Shown here: positions 26,701 to 41,700 of the stretch, piece by piece
Position numbering within the stretch: position 1 is the first letter of the stretch
Layout of the letters: each line of letters begins with the position of its first letter
Source of the DNA: an uncultured Allosphingosinicella sp.
Lineage (GTDB): Bacteria; Pseudomonadota; Alphaproteobacteria; Sphingomonadales; Sphingomonadaceae
Direction of reading: 5' to 3'
NCBI GenBank assembly: GCA_934539295.1
Contig: CAKTCN010000002.1
Location: 54,532-118,531 of the forward strand
DNA length: 64,000 nt
Notes under the pieces: model-generated
What the model was told of the DNA's origin: nothing
The model's input: the letters and a program-made list of their open reading frames with translations, nothing else
Database searches by the model: none
Translations under genes and position numbers: made by a program

Positions 26701-29700
26701 CGCCGGTGGTGGACATCGCCCCCGACAGCGTGACCACCAACGAAGACACGCCAGTGCTGATCAGCCCGCTGGCCAACGACAGTTTCGAGGGCGCGACTTC
26801 GGTCATCAGCGCGATCAACGGCGCGGCGATCGTCGCCGGCGGAGCACCGGTGTCGGTCGCCAACGGCACGGTTTCGCTGAACGGATCGGGCCAGCTCACC
26901 TTCACGCCCGCCGCCAATTACAACGGCACGACCAGCTTTACCTATACCGTGTCCTCGGGCGGCAGCACGGAAACGGCGACCGTCACTGTGACGGTGGCGC
27001 CGGTCAATGACGCGCCTGTCGCAGTCGGCACCCTGCCTGCCCGTGCCAGCGCGGATGGCTCGGCCATCTCGGTTGCGACCGGCGCGGCCTTTACCGATGT
27101 CGACAATGCCACGCTGACCTATTCGGCAGTCGGGTTGCCCGCGGGGCTGACCATCGATGCGACGACCGGCATCATTTCCGGCACCATCAACCGTTCGGCG
27201 AGCCAGACCGGCGGCGGCATCTACAATGTGGTGGTAACCGCGCGCGACGCGGGCGGGCTTGCCGCTACGCAGAGCTTCACCTGGACGGTCACGAACCCCG
27301 CACCCACCGCCGCCAACGACACTGCCTCGACCAACGAGGACGTTCCGGTCACGATCACCGTGCTCGCCAACGACGCGGATCCGGACGGCGATCCGCTGAC
27401 GGTAGTGTCGGCCAGCGCCGCCAATGGCACGGTGGTGATCAACGCCAACGGCCCCCTGACCTACACGCCGCGGCTCAACTTCAACGGCACGGACACGATC
27501 AGCTACACGATCTCCGACGGGCAGGGCGGCACGGCGTCAGCCACCGTCACCGTGGCGGTGGCAGCGGTGAACGACGCGCCGGTCGCTGTGGGCACGCTGC
27601 CGGCCCGCACCGATGCCGATGCGTCGGCCGTCTCGCTGGCCACCGCCGGTGCGTTCAGCGACGTGGACAATGCGACGCTGTCCTATTCGGCGACGGGGCT
27701 TCCCGCGGGCCTGACCATCAACGCGGCCACGGGTGTCATCTCCGGCACCATCGACCGTTCGGCCAGCCAGTCGAATGGCGGCGTCTACAATGTGGTGGTG
27801 ACCGCGCGTGACGCAGGCGGACTGACGGCAACGCAGGCCTTTGCCTGGACCGTCACGAACCCGGCACCGATCGCGGTCAACGACAGCGTCACGACCAATG
27901 AGGACGTGCCGGTCACGATTGCCGTGCTGGCCAACGATTCCGATCCGGACGGCGATCCGCTAACGGTGGTCAGCGCCACCGCATCGCGCGGCAGCGTCGT
28001 GATCAATGCCAACGGCACGCTGACCTACACGCCGAACGCCAACATCAACGGCACCGACACGATCAGCTACGTCATCTCCGACGGACAGGGTGGCACCCGC
28101 GCGGCGACGGTCGCAGTGACGATCAACGCCGTGAACGATGCCCCGACCGCAGTCGGCAGCTTGCCCGGCCGTATCGGCCTCGATGCCGCTACCGTGTCTG
28201 TGCCGACCGCCAGCGGCTTTGCCGATGTGGACGATGCGACGCTGACCTATTCGGCGAGCGGTCTTCCGGCAGGGCTCGGCATCGACGCGGCGACGGGCGT
28301 GATCACGGGCACCATCGACCGATCGGCAAGTCAGGTGAATGGCGGCACTTACAATGTCGTCGTTACCGCACGCGATGCGGCGGGCCTGACCGCAACGCAG
28401 AACTTCACCTGGCTCGTCACCAATCCGGCACCGGTCGCCAGCAATGACAGCTTGACCGTCAACGAAGACGTGCCGGCAACCATCGCAGTCCTCGCCAACG
28501 ACAGCGATCCCGACGGCGACCCGCTGACGGTGATCAGCGCCAGTGCGGGCCGCGGCACCGTGACGATCGGGGCGGGCGGGGTGCTCACCTATACGCCGAA
28601 CCAGGATTATAACGGTCCGGACACGATCATCTATGTGACCTCCGATGGGCAGGGCGGCACTGCCACTGCCGCAGCGCAGGTCACGGTGGTGTCGTTCAAC
28701 GACGACCCTGTGGCGGTGAACGACACGGCTTCGGTGAACGAGGATGGTGCGGTTACTATCCCAGTGCTCGCCAACGACAGCGATCCCGATGGCGGCACGC
28801 TGAGCATCGTCGGTGCGAGTGCCGGCAATGGCAGCGTCACCGTCAGTCCGGACGGCACGCTCACCTATCGCCCCAATGCCAATTACAATGGCACCGACAC
28901 GATCACCTACACGATTTCGGACGGGCAGGGCGGGACCGCCACCGCGAGCGTTGCCGTGACAATCGCCCCGGTCAACGACGCGCCGGTCGCGGTCGGCACC
29001 CTGCCGCCGCGCAGCAATGCGGACGGGGCCGCCGTGTCCGTCGCGACTGCCGGCGGTTTCACCGATATCGACAGTCCGGTTCTTACCTACAGTGTCACGG
29101 GCCTGCCCGCCGGGCTCGGCATCGACGCCGCCACCGGCATCATCTCCGGGACGATCGACCGCTCCGCCAGCCAAACGGGCAGCGGTATCTACAATGTGGT
29201 CGTCACCGCCCGCGACGGATCGGGCGCCACCGCCAGCCAGAGCTTCAGCTGGCAGGTCACCAACCCGGCCCCCCTTGCTGCCAATGACACCGCCTCCACG
29301 CTGGAGGACACGCCAGTATCGATCGGCGTCCTCGCTAACGATACCGATCCGGACGGCGATCCGCTGACGGTCACTGCGGCCAGTGCCGCCAACGGCGCCG
29401 TGACGATCGCGGCCAATGGCACGCTCATCTACATGCCACGCCTCAACTTCAACGGCACCGACACGATCACCTATACGATCAGCGATGGTCAGGGCGGCAC
29501 CAGCACCGCCACGGTCACCGTAACCGTCGCGGCGGTCAACGACGCCCCCGTTGCGGTCAATGACACGGCCACCACGGCGGAAGATACGCCGGTCACTATC
29601 CCGGTGCTTGCCAACGACAGCGACGTCGATGGCGGTGTGCTGACTGTCACTGCCGCCAGCGCCGGTCGCGGCAGCGTGGTCGTCAACGCCAATGGCACGC

Positions 29701-32700
29701 TGACCTACACGCCCGCTGCCAATTTCAACGGCAGTGACACGATTACCTACACCATCAGCGACGGGCAGGGCGGCACGGCCACCGCGACGGTCGCGGTCAC
29801 CGTCACCAGCGTCAATGACGCGCCGACATCGACCCCGCTTCCGGCGCGCAGCGATGCCGATGGATCGGCCGTCAGCCTCAACGTCGCAACCAGCTTCGCC
29901 GATGTGGACGACGACGCACTGACGTTTGCCGCCACCGGCCTTCCCGCTGGTCTGTCGATCAACCCGGCAACGGGTGCGATCACCGGCACCATCGATCGTT
30001 CGGCCAGCCAGTTGAACGGCGGCGCCTATACCGTGACGATCACCGCGACCGATGCAGGCGGCCTTGCCACCGCGCAGACCTTCGCCTGGACGATCACCAA
30101 CCCGGCTCCGGTTGCCGGCAACGACAGCGCGACCACGGCCGAAGACACACCGGTCACCATCGCCGTCCTGGCGAATGACAGCGACGCGGACGGCGATCCG
30201 CTCACCGTGACGACCGCCAGTGCGGGCCGCGGCACGGTCGTGGTCAATGCCGACGGCAGGCTGACCTACACGCCTGCCGCAAACTTCAACGGCACCGATA
30301 CGATCAGCTACACGATCTCGGATGGTCAGGGGGGAACGAGCACGGCCAGCGTCGCCGTGACCGTCACCAGCGTCAACGATGCGCCGACATCGACCCCGCT
30401 GCCGGCGCGCAGCGATGCGGACGGATCTTCGGTCAACCTCAACGTCGGGACCAGCTTCGCCGATGTGGACGGCGACCCATTGACCTTCAGCGCCGCCGGC
30501 CTTCCTGCTGGCCTGTCGATCAATCCCGGCACAGGGGCGATCACCGGCACCATCGACCGGTCGGCCAGCCAGTCCAATGGCGGCGTCTATTCGGTGACGG
30601 TAACCGCGACCGACCCGGGCGGCCTCGCTACGACGCAGACGTTCACCTGGACGATCACCAACCCGACGCCAGTCGCCGCCAACGATGTCGCGACCACGGC
30701 CGAAGACACGCCTGTCACGATCACGGTTCTTGCCAACGACAGCGATCCCGATGCCGACCCGCTGACAGTCACTGCGGCCAGCGCCGGGCGGGGCGCGGTA
30801 ACGATCAACGCCGACGGCACGCTGACCTACACGCCCGCCGCCAATTTCAACGGCAGCGATACGATCAGCTACACGATATCGGACGGGCAAGGCGGCACCA
30901 GCACCGCATCGGTTGCGGTCACCGTCACTGCCGTCAACGATGCGCCAGGTTCGACACCGCTGCCGCCGCGCAGCGACACGGACGGTTCATTGGTCGCCTT
31001 CAACGTCGGGAGAAGCTTCGCCGATGTGGACGGCGATGCATTGGCCTTTAGCGCCATTGGCCTGCCCGCCGGCTTGTCGATCGATCCCGTCACCGGTGCT
31101 ATCACCGGCACCATCGACCGCTCGGCCAGTCAGGCCGATGGCGGGGTTTACACGGTTGCGATCACCGCGACCGATCCGTCCGGGCTCGCCACCGCGCAGA
31201 GCTTCACGTGGACGATCACCAACCCCCGGCCCGTCGCGGCCAACGACGCCGCCACCACGGTCGAGGATACGCCGGTCACCATCTCGGTGCTGGCGAACGA
31301 CGCCGACCCTGACGGCGATCCGTTGACGGTTTCTGCCGCGTCTGCCGGTCGCGGCAGCGTCACGATCAACGCCGATGGCACGCTGACCTACACGCCCGCT
31401 GCCAATTTCAACGGCAGCGACACGATCACCTACACGATCAGCGATGGCCAGGGCGGCACCAGCACCGCATCGGTGATCGTCACCGTCGCGGCCGCTAACG
31501 ACGCACCGACGCTGCTGCAGCCGCTGCCTCCGCGCAGCGATGCCGATGGTGAGGCGGTGAACTTCAACCTCGCCACCAGCTTTGCCGACCTGGATGGCGA
31601 CACGCTAACCTTCAGCGCCGTCGGCCTGCCTGCCGGCCTGTCCATCGACCCGGCGACGGGCGTGATCACCGGCACGATCGACCGCTCGGCCAGCCAGACC
31701 GGTAACGGCGCCTATTCGGTGACCATCACCGCAACGGACCCGGGCGGGCTCACGGCGTCGCAGACCTTCACCTGGACTATCACCAACCCCGCACCGATCG
31801 CGGCGAACGACATCGCCGCCACCGCGGAAGATACTCCGGTGAACATCGCGGTGCTCGCCAACGACAGCGATGCCGATGGCGATCCGCTCACGGTAACGGC
31901 GGCGTCCGCAGGTCACGGCACGGTGACGATCAACGCCGACGGGACGTTGACCTACACGCCTGCCGCCAACTTCAACGGCACGGACACGATCAGCTACACG
32001 ATAGCCGACGGCCAGGGCGGCACCAGCACCGCTTCGGTCACCGTGACCGTGAGCGCGGTGAACGACGCGCCGACCACGACCGGGCTCCCCGCGCGCACCG
32101 ATTCCGATGCGGAGAGTGTCACGGTGCCGGTCGCACCGGCCTTCGACGATGTGGAAGGCGGACCGCTGACTTTCAGCGCCGCCAATCTGCCCGAAGGCTT
32201 GACGATCGACCCCGCTACCGGCGTGATCTCGGGCACGATCGCGCCGACCGCGAGCCAGGTGAATAACGGCGTCTATGCGGTCACCGTCACCGCCGCCGAC
32301 CCGAGCGGCGCGCAGGCCAGCACAGGTTTTACCTGGACTGTCGCCAACGTTCCGCCCTTTGCCCTCGACGATATCGCGACAACGGCCGAGGATACGCCCG
32401 TTACCATCGCAGTGCTCGCCAACGACCAGGACGACGACGTCACTGCCGTGACGATCAACGGCGCCAGCCACGGCCAGGCCGTCGTGAACGCCGACAACAG
32501 CATCACGTTCACGCCCGAAGCCGACTTCAACGGCACGGCCACGATCACCTATACGCTGACCGACACGCAGGGTGCGACATCGAGCGCCACGGTGACGGTT
32601 ACGGTGACGCCGGTGAACGATGCGCCGACCAGTGTCGCGCTGCCGCCGCGCAGCGACCGAGATGGCGAGGCGGTGAACCTCAACCTCGGCACCAGTTTCA

Positions 32701-35700
32701 GCGACATCGACAGTGCCACGCTTGTTTTCTCTGCAACCGGTTTGCCGGGCGGGCTGATCATCGATCCCGACACGGGCGTGGTCAGCGGAACGATCGACCG
32801 AACGGCCAGCCAGACCGGCGGCGGCGCTTACACGGTGACGATTTTCGCCACCGACTCCGGTGGGCTCACCACTTCGCAGACCTTTACCTGGACGATCACG
32901 AACCCTGCACCGGTGGCCGTCAACGACGTCGCGACCACGGCTGAGGACAGGGCGGTCGACATCGCGGTCCTCACCAACGATGCCGACCCGGACGGCGATC
33001 CGCTCACCGTCACCACCGCGTCGGCCGGACATGGCACGGTTACGATCGGTGCGGGCGGTACGCTCACCTACACGCCCGACGCCGATTTCAACGGCGTCGA
33101 TACGATCAGCTACACCATCTCCGACGGGCAGGGCGGCACCAGCACTGCATCCGTCAGCGTCACCGTCGGCGCAGTCAACGATGCGCCGGTCGTAGCCGCC
33201 ACCTTGCCGGCACGCAGCGCCGCAGATGGCGAGGCGATCAGTCTCCCCGTCGCCGGCAACTTCTCCGACGTGGATGGGGAAGCGCTGACCTTCAGCGCGG
33301 CCGGTCTTCCTGCCGGCCTTGTGATCGAGCCGACCACCGGGCTGATCAGCGGCACCATCGAACGGTCTGCCAGCCAGGCCGGAGGAGGCCTATACACCGT
33401 AACGGTCACCGCCACCGATGCGGCGGGCCTGACGGTATCCCAGACCTTCACCTGGACGATCACCAACCCGGTTCCGGTCGCCAGCAACGACATCGCCACG
33501 ACCGCAGAGGATGTTCCGGTCAACATCTCCGTGCTCGCCAACGACAGCGATGCCGATGGCGACCCGCTGACCGTTATCGCGGCGAGCGCTGGCCGGGGAA
33601 CGGTCGCGATCAACGCTGACGGCACGCTGACCTATACGCCGGCTGCGAACTTCAACGGCGCCGACACAGTCAGCTACACCATCTCGGACGGGCAGGGCGG
33701 AACCAGCACTGCATCGGTCGCGGTGACCGTCACCGGCGTCAACGACGCACCGATCGCGGCCCCGCTGCCGGCCCGCAGCGATGCGGACGGCGAGGCTGTG
33801 TCGCTCAATCTTGGCACCGGCTTCAGCGATGTCGATGGCGACACGCTGACCTTCAGTGCGGCGGGGTTGCCGGCCGGGCTCACGATCGATCCGGCAAGCG
33901 GCACAGTCACCGGCACCATCGACCGATCCGCCAGTCAGGCGAATGACGGCATCTACACGGTGACGATCACCGCCACCGACACGGCCGGCCTTGCCGCATC
34001 CCAGACATTCACCTGGGCGATCACCAACCCGGGCCCAGTTGCGGCCGATGACACTGTCACGACGGCAGAAGATACGCCGGTCACCATCTCGGTGCTGACG
34101 AACGACAGCGATGTGGATGGCGACCCGCTGACTGTCACGGCGGCTTCCGCGGGCCGGGGAACCGTCGCCATCAATCCCGACGGAACGCTGAATTATACGC
34201 CGGCCGCCAATTTCAATGGCGCCGACACCATCAGCTATACGATCTTGGACGGCCAGGGCGGCACCAGCACCGCTACGGTGGTCGTGACCGTGACCGCAGC
34301 CAATGACTCGCCGACAGCGGTCGCTCCGCTGCCGCCCCGCAGCGATGCCGACGGAGAGGCCGTAAGCTTCAACGTCGCTTCCAGCTTCGCCGACCTCGAT
34401 GGCGATGCCTTGACCTACAGCGCGGCCGGTCTTCCCGCCGGCCCGTCGATCGATCCCACCACGGGCGCGATCACCGGAACCATCGACCGCTCGGCCAGCC
34501 AGGCCGGCGGCGGCGCCTATTCCGTCACGGTTACCGCCACGGACCCGGGCGGCCTGGCCGTGTCGCAGGTCTTTAGCTGGACCGTTACCAACCCGGCCCC
34601 GGTCGCCAACGACGACACGGCCGGCACGGCCGAGGACAATGCCGTCAACATCGCCGTGCTGGCAAACGACACCGACGCCGATGGCGATCCCCTGTCGGTT
34701 ACCGCGGCGTCCGCGGGTGCGGGCATTGTCACGATCAACGCAGATGGCACGCTGACCTACACGCCGGCTGCCAACTTCAACGGCAGCGACATGATCAGCT
34801 ATACGATCAGCGACGGGCAGGGCGGCACCAGCACCGCCACCGTCGCGGTCACCGTCGCCAGCGTCAACGACACGCCGGTCGCCGCCAATGACAGCGCCTC
34901 CACGCAGGAAGACGTCGGCCTGTTCATCACCGTACTGGCCAATGACAGCGACGTGGACGGCGACCCGCTTACCGTTGTCGCCGCCACGGCGGCCAACGGC
35001 ATCGTCACGATCGGCGCGGATGGGCGGTTGAGCTTTATGCCGAGCCTCGATTTCAACGGCACGGACACGATCACCTACACGATAAGCGACGGGCGCGGCG
35101 GCACCGCCACGGCCGTTGCAACGGTGCTGGTCCTGCCGGTCAACGACGCACCCGTGGCGGCCGCAGACGCCGTCACCACGGCCGAAGATACCGCGGTCGG
35201 CATATCCGTCCTGGCGAATGACAGCGACGTGGACGGCGACCCGCTGACCGTCACCGCCGCGTCGGCCGCGAACGGCAGCGTCACCATCAATGCCGACGGC
35301 ACGCTGACCTACGTTCCAGCCGCCGATTTCAACGGCACCGACACGGTCAGCTACACGATCAGCGATGGCCGCGGCGGCACTGCGACCGGCACGGTCGCGG
35401 TCACGGTCATGGCCGTCAACGACGCTCCCACGCCCGCGTCCGATACGGCCAGCGTGGACGAGGAAGGCACCGTGCTCATCCCGGTGCTCGCCAACGACAG
35501 CGACGTGGACGGCAATACGCTCACCGTGACGGCCGCCTCGGCGCTGAACGGCACGGTCGTGATCAATGCCGATGGTAGCCTCAGCTACACGCCGCGCGCC
35601 GATTTCAACGGCACCGATGTCGTCACCTACACCGTCTCGGACGGGCAGGGCGGCACCGCCACGGCGCAGGTCACCGTTACCGTCCGCCCGGTCAACGACG

Positions 35701-38700
35701 CGCCATTCGCCGCGCCCGACAGCGTAACGGTGAACGAGGATCAGCCAATTACCGTCCCCGTGCTCGTCAATGACGGCGATGTGGATGGCGACGCTGTCAG
35801 CGTGATCGCGGCCAGCGCGCTTAACGGCAGCGTCGTGGTCAATCCCGACGGCACGATCACCTACACGCCGGCCGCCGACTATAATGGCCCGGACACGATC
35901 AGCTACACCATCTCCGACGGCAATGGCGGCACCGCCAGTTCCACGGTCGCGGTCACCGTCCTGGCGGCCGGCGACCCGCCATCGGTGATTTCGCCGCTGC
36001 CTTCGCGCATCGATCCGGATGGCGATCCAGTGCGCTTCGACGCTTCGACCGCCTTTGCCGACCCGGATGGAGAGTCGCTGCGCTTCACTGCGACGGGCCT
36101 TCCGCCGGGCCTCAGTCTCGATCCCACCAGCGGTATCATCTCCGGCATCATCGCCGCCAATACCAGCGTCACCGGCCCCTATGTGGTCACCGTCACGGCG
36201 AGCGACGACGTCGACGGAGCGGCATCGAGCACCTTTGTCTGGACCATCACCAATCCTGTTCCCGTCGCCGCCGACGACGCGGTGACGGTGGTCGAGGATG
36301 TGGCGACGATCCTCACTCCGCTCGCCAACGATGTCGACCCGGACGGCGATGCGCTGACCATCATCTCGGCCAGTGCCGTCAACGGCACGGTGACCATCAA
36401 TGCGGACGGCACGCTGACCTACCTCGGCAATCCCGATTTCAACGGCACCGACACGATCAGCTACGTCATCTCGGACGGCCAGGGCGGGGCCTCTACTGCT
36501 GCGATCGCCGTCACCGTGACGCCTGCCAACGATGCGCCGACAGCCGCCTCGCTGCCCGCGCGCAGCGACAATGACGGTGCGGCCGTGCTGTTGCCGGTGG
36601 GCAATCTCTTCGCGGACCTCGACGGCGACGCGTTGCGCTTCACGGCGACCGGACTGCCGGCCGGCCTGGCGATCGATCCGGTCACCGGCAATATCTCCGG
36701 CACCATCTCCAACGCCGCCAGCGACCTGAACGGCGGCTTCTATTCGGTGACGGTCACCGCCACCGATGCCGCGGGTGCCAGCGTGTCCACCAGCTTCGGC
36801 TGGGTGGTCAACAATCCTGCCCCGAGTGCCGCCAATGACGCGGTCACCGTGGCCGAGGATGGCAGCGCGACCATCCCCGTGCTTGCCAACGACAGTGATC
36901 CGGATGGCGATGCGTTGTCTGTGATCGCCGCCTCGGCCCCGAACGGCACGGTCACTATCAATGCCGATGGCACGCTCACCTACCGGCCCGCTGCCGACTT
37001 CAATGGCGCCGATACGATCAGCTATACTATCAGCGACGGGCAGGGCGGCCTCTCCACCGCCACGGTCGCGGTCACGGTCACGCCGGTCAACGACGCGCCG
37101 GTCGCGGCGCCGCTCGCCGGCCGCGCAGACAATGAGGGCGAAAGCGTCTCGTTCAATGCGGGCGCAAGCTTCTCGGACGCCGACGATGCGGTGCTCACCT
37201 TTACCGCCACGGGGCTGCCGGCCGGGCTCAGCATCGACCCCGCCACGGGCATCATCTCCGGCACGATCGACCGCTCGGCCAGCCAGCTGAACAGCGGCAG
37301 CTACACGGTGACAGTGACCGCCACCGACGCATCGGGCGCGACGGCCTCCAGCAGCTTCGTGTGGACCTTCACCAATCCCTCCCCGATCGCGAACGACGAC
37401 GTCTTCACGACCACTGAGGAGGGGCCGATCACCGTCGCTGTACTGGCGAACGACAGCGATCCCGACGGCGATCCGATCGTCATCATCGCCGCCACCGCAT
37501 CGCGCGGCAGTGTGACCATCAATGCGGACGGCACGCTTACCTACACGCCCGGACCGGATTTCAACGGCACCGACGTCATTTCCTACACCATCTCCGACGG
37601 GCAGAACGGGTCGGCCACGGCTACCGGCACCGCCACCATCATCGCGATCAACGACGCGCCGGAAACCGTGGGCACTCTGCCGCAGCGCAACGATGCCGAA
37701 GGCGAGGCAGTGAGCCTTCCCGTCGCCGGTGCGTTCCGCGACGTCGACGACACGGTGCTGACCTTTGCCGCCACTGGTTTGCCACCGGGCCTCGCCATCG
37801 ATCCCGTGACCGGGCTCATCTCCGGCACCATCGCGCGCGATGCGGCGGCTGCGCAGGGTAGCATATATGCTGTCACCATCACCATCACCGACCCGTCGGG
37901 CGCCACCGCCGCGCAGCAATTCACCTGGGTCATCACCAACCCCGCGCCGACCGCCGCAGCTGACGCAGTCACCACTACCGAGGACGTGGCGGTGGTCGTG
38001 CCCGTGCTCGCCAACGACAGCGATCCCGATGGCGATCCGCTGACCGTCACTGCCGCATCGGCCCTCAATGGAACCGTGCAGATCAGGGCCGATGGCAGCC
38101 TGCTCTACACGCCCGCCGCCGATTTCAACGGCACCGACACGATCAGCTATACGATCGACGATGGCCAGGGCGGCGTCAGCAGCGCGACCGTGACTGTCAA
38201 CGTGACTGCTGCCAATGACACGCCCGTCACCACCGGCCTCGCCCCGCGTACCAGCGCCGAGGGCCAGGCGGTGAGCGTGGATGTGACGAGCGCATTCAGC
38301 GACGTCGATCGTGACGCCTTGTCCTTCGCCGCGACGGGCCTGCCGCCGGGCCTCGGCATCGATCCGGCGACGGGTATCATCTCCGGCACGATTGCGCCGT
38401 CGGCCAGCCTCGTCCCGGACGGACAATATGCGGTCACCGTGATCGCCACCGATCCGTCGGGCGCAGCGGTCTCCACTGCCTTCACCTGGACCGTGACAAA
38501 CCCGGCACCGACCGCCGCAGCGGACAGCGCCGTCACCAGCGAAGACACGCCGGTGATCATAACCGTCCTGGCGAACGACGCCGACCCGGACGGCGATGTG
38601 CTGACGGTCATCGCGGCATCGGCCGGCGACGGGGTGGTGACGATCAACCCGGACGGGACTATCACCTACACGCCGAACGCCGACTTCAACGGCACCGACG

Positions 38701-41700
38701 TGATCAGTTACACGATCTCGGACGGGCAGGGCGGCGCCAGCACCGCGCTCGTCACGGTAACCGTGACTGCGGTCAACGACACGCCCGCATCGGTCAGCCT
38801 TCCCGACCTCTACGATTCCAATTCAGAGGCCGTGACGGTACCCGCAGGCACGGCCTTTTCCGACGTCGACGGCGACCCGCTGACCTTCACCGCCACCGGG
38901 CTCCCGGCGGGCCTGGGCATCGATCCGGCAACCGGCACGATCAGCGGCACCATCGACCCGGGCGCAAGCGCGGTGAATGGTGGCGTCTATGCGGTGACCG
39001 TCCGCGGGACGGATCCGTCCGGCTCCTTTGCCGAGCGGGTGTTCGCCTGGACGATCAGCAACCTGCCGCCACTGGCGCAGGACGACGCCGTGACTACGAC
39101 CGAGGACATATCTGTCACTATCCCTGTACTCTCCAACGACATCGATCCCGATGGTAATCCGGCCACCCCGGTGCAGGTGTCGATCGATTCGGTGGTGAAC
39201 GGCACGGCGACGGTCGACGGCAACGGCGCGATCATATTCACGCCCGCCGCGAACTTCACGGGCATGGCAACGATAAGCTACCGGATCGACGACGGCCTTG
39301 GCGGCTTTTCCACCGCGTCGGTCACGATCGATGTCACGCCGGCCAACGACACACCGATCGCCGACGGCATCGGTGCCCAGACCGGCCGCGATGGCGAGGC
39401 GGTGACGCTGCCGACCGCAGGCGCCTTCGCCGACCCCGACGGAGACGCACTGACCTTCTCCGCAACGGGCCTGCCGCCTGGCCTCAACATCGATCCGGCG
39501 AGCGGTATCATTTCGGGGACGCTTTCGCCCGGTGCCAGCGCTGCGACCTACAATGTTGTGGTGACCGCGACCGATCCGTCCGGCGCCGCCGTATCCGCCG
39601 CGTTCACCTGGACCGTCCAGAACCCGGCGCCGACCGCCGTTGACGACAGCATCACGACGGTGGAGGATATGGCAGTCACGATCCCGGTGCTCGCCAACGA
39701 CAGCGATCCCGACGGCGACGCGCTCACCGTCACCGCAGCGGCCGCGGGTCGGGGCAGCGTCACGATCGGTGCGGGGGGCGTACTCACCTACACCCCGCCG
39801 GCCGATTTCGTCGGCACGGATACGATCAGCTACACGATCACCGACGCTCAAGGGGCGAGCAGCACCGCCACCGTCACCGTCACGGTTACGCCGGGCAATG
39901 ACGCGCCGGTTGCGAGCCCCCTTGCCGACCGCGCGGCCGGCGACGGTACGCCGATCAGCCTTGCCACGGCCGGTGCCTTTTCCGATTCGGACGGCGACCC
40001 GCTGACATTCGCCGCCACCGGGCTCCCGGCCGGGCTCGCGATCGATTCGGCCACGGGCATCATTTCCGGCACGATCGCGCCGGGTGCGAGCCAGAACGCC
40101 AATGGCATCTACACGGTTACCGTCACTGCGACCGATCCGTCGGGCGCTGCGGCCAGCAGCAGCTTCACCTGGACGATCGACAATGTCGCGCCGGTCGCCG
40201 TCGACGACACGGCCGATGTGGCCGAAGGCGGCACGCTGGTCCTGAACGTGCTCGCCAACGATGTGGACGGCGACGGGGATGCGCTCACCGTCGTGTCGGC
40301 GCAGGCGAATAATGGCAGCGTGGTCATCAATCCCGATGGCAGCTTGTCCTACACGCCGGCCGCCACCTTCTCCGGCACGGACGTGATCAGCTACACGATC
40401 AGCGACGGGCAGGGCGGCTTCTCTACCGCCACCGCGACGATCACCGTCGCGGGCGTCAACGATGCCCCAACCAGCGTCGGCCTGCCATCGCGCATCGACC
40501 CGACCGGTCGTGCGGTCTCCCTCAACCTTGCGCCGGCCTTTGACGACATCGACGGCAATGCGTTGCGCTTCACCGCCACCGGGCTGCCGCCGGGGCTGGC
40601 GATCGATCCGGCGACCGGCATCGTCAGCGGCACCATCGCGCCCGGCGCGGCCGTGTCCGGCGCCAACGTCTACACCGTGTCGGTCACGGCCGATGACGGC
40701 AATGGCGGCACCGTCACCACCAGCTTCAGTTGGACCGTGACCAACGTCGCGCCGACGGCCGTCAACGACGATGTCACCGTGGCCGAAGATGGATCGGTCG
40801 TGATCCCGGTGCTGGCGAACGACATCAACCCGGATGGCGATCCCCTGACGATCATTCAGGCGGCGGCAGGCCGCGGCACCGTCGTCATCAATGCAGATGG
40901 CACGCTGACCTACACGCCGCCCGCCGACTTCACCGGCAGCGATACGATCAGCTACACGATCTCCGACGGGCAGGGCGGCACCTCCACCGGCACGGTGGCG
41001 GTCACCGTCACGGGGGCCAACGATGCTCCGACAGCTTCGCCCTTGCCGTCGCGCAGCGATACGGATGGCGAACTCGTCGATTTGAACATCGTCCCCGCCT
41101 TCGACGATCCGGATGGCGACGCGCTGACCTTTGCCGCGACCGGGCTGCCGCCGGGGCTCGCCATCGACCCTGCCACCGGCCGCATCACCGGCCGCATCGC
41201 CGCCGACGCCAGCGCGACGAATGGCGGCGTTTACGTCGTCGTCGTGACTGCGACCGATCCCGCGGGCGCATCGGTGTCGACGAGCTTCACCTGGACTGCA
41301 CTCGACGGCAGCATCATTGCCGCTCCCGACGCGGCGACCGTGCCGGAGGATGGCAGTGTCAGCATTCCCGTCCTCGCCAACGACAGCAGCGGCGATGGCG
41401 ATCCGATCAGCCTGGTGAGCGCGAGAGCCGGCAACGGTACCGTCACCGTCAACCCCGACGGTACGCTCACCTATGTCCCGGCCGCCAACTTCGTGGGCGA
41501 GGACACGATCGTCTATACGATCGGCGACGGCCAGGGCGGCTTTGCCAGCGCAGTGGTGACAGTGACCGTCACACCCGCCAACGATGCGCCCACAACCCTC
41601 ATCCTCCCCGATCGCCGCGATGCGGATGGCGAGGCAGTGAACGTCGCGCTCGCTTCGGGCTTCGACGATATCGATGGGGATAAGTTGACCTTCACGGCGA

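Noticed and set aside
33390..38426. Open frame of 1,678 codons on the minus strand inside the adhesin gene
   Set aside because: It is antisense to the repeat array and has the Arg/Gly/Asp-rich low-complexity composition of a GC-rich shadow frame; the same happens at 27960-30890. No domain pattern or start signal was found.
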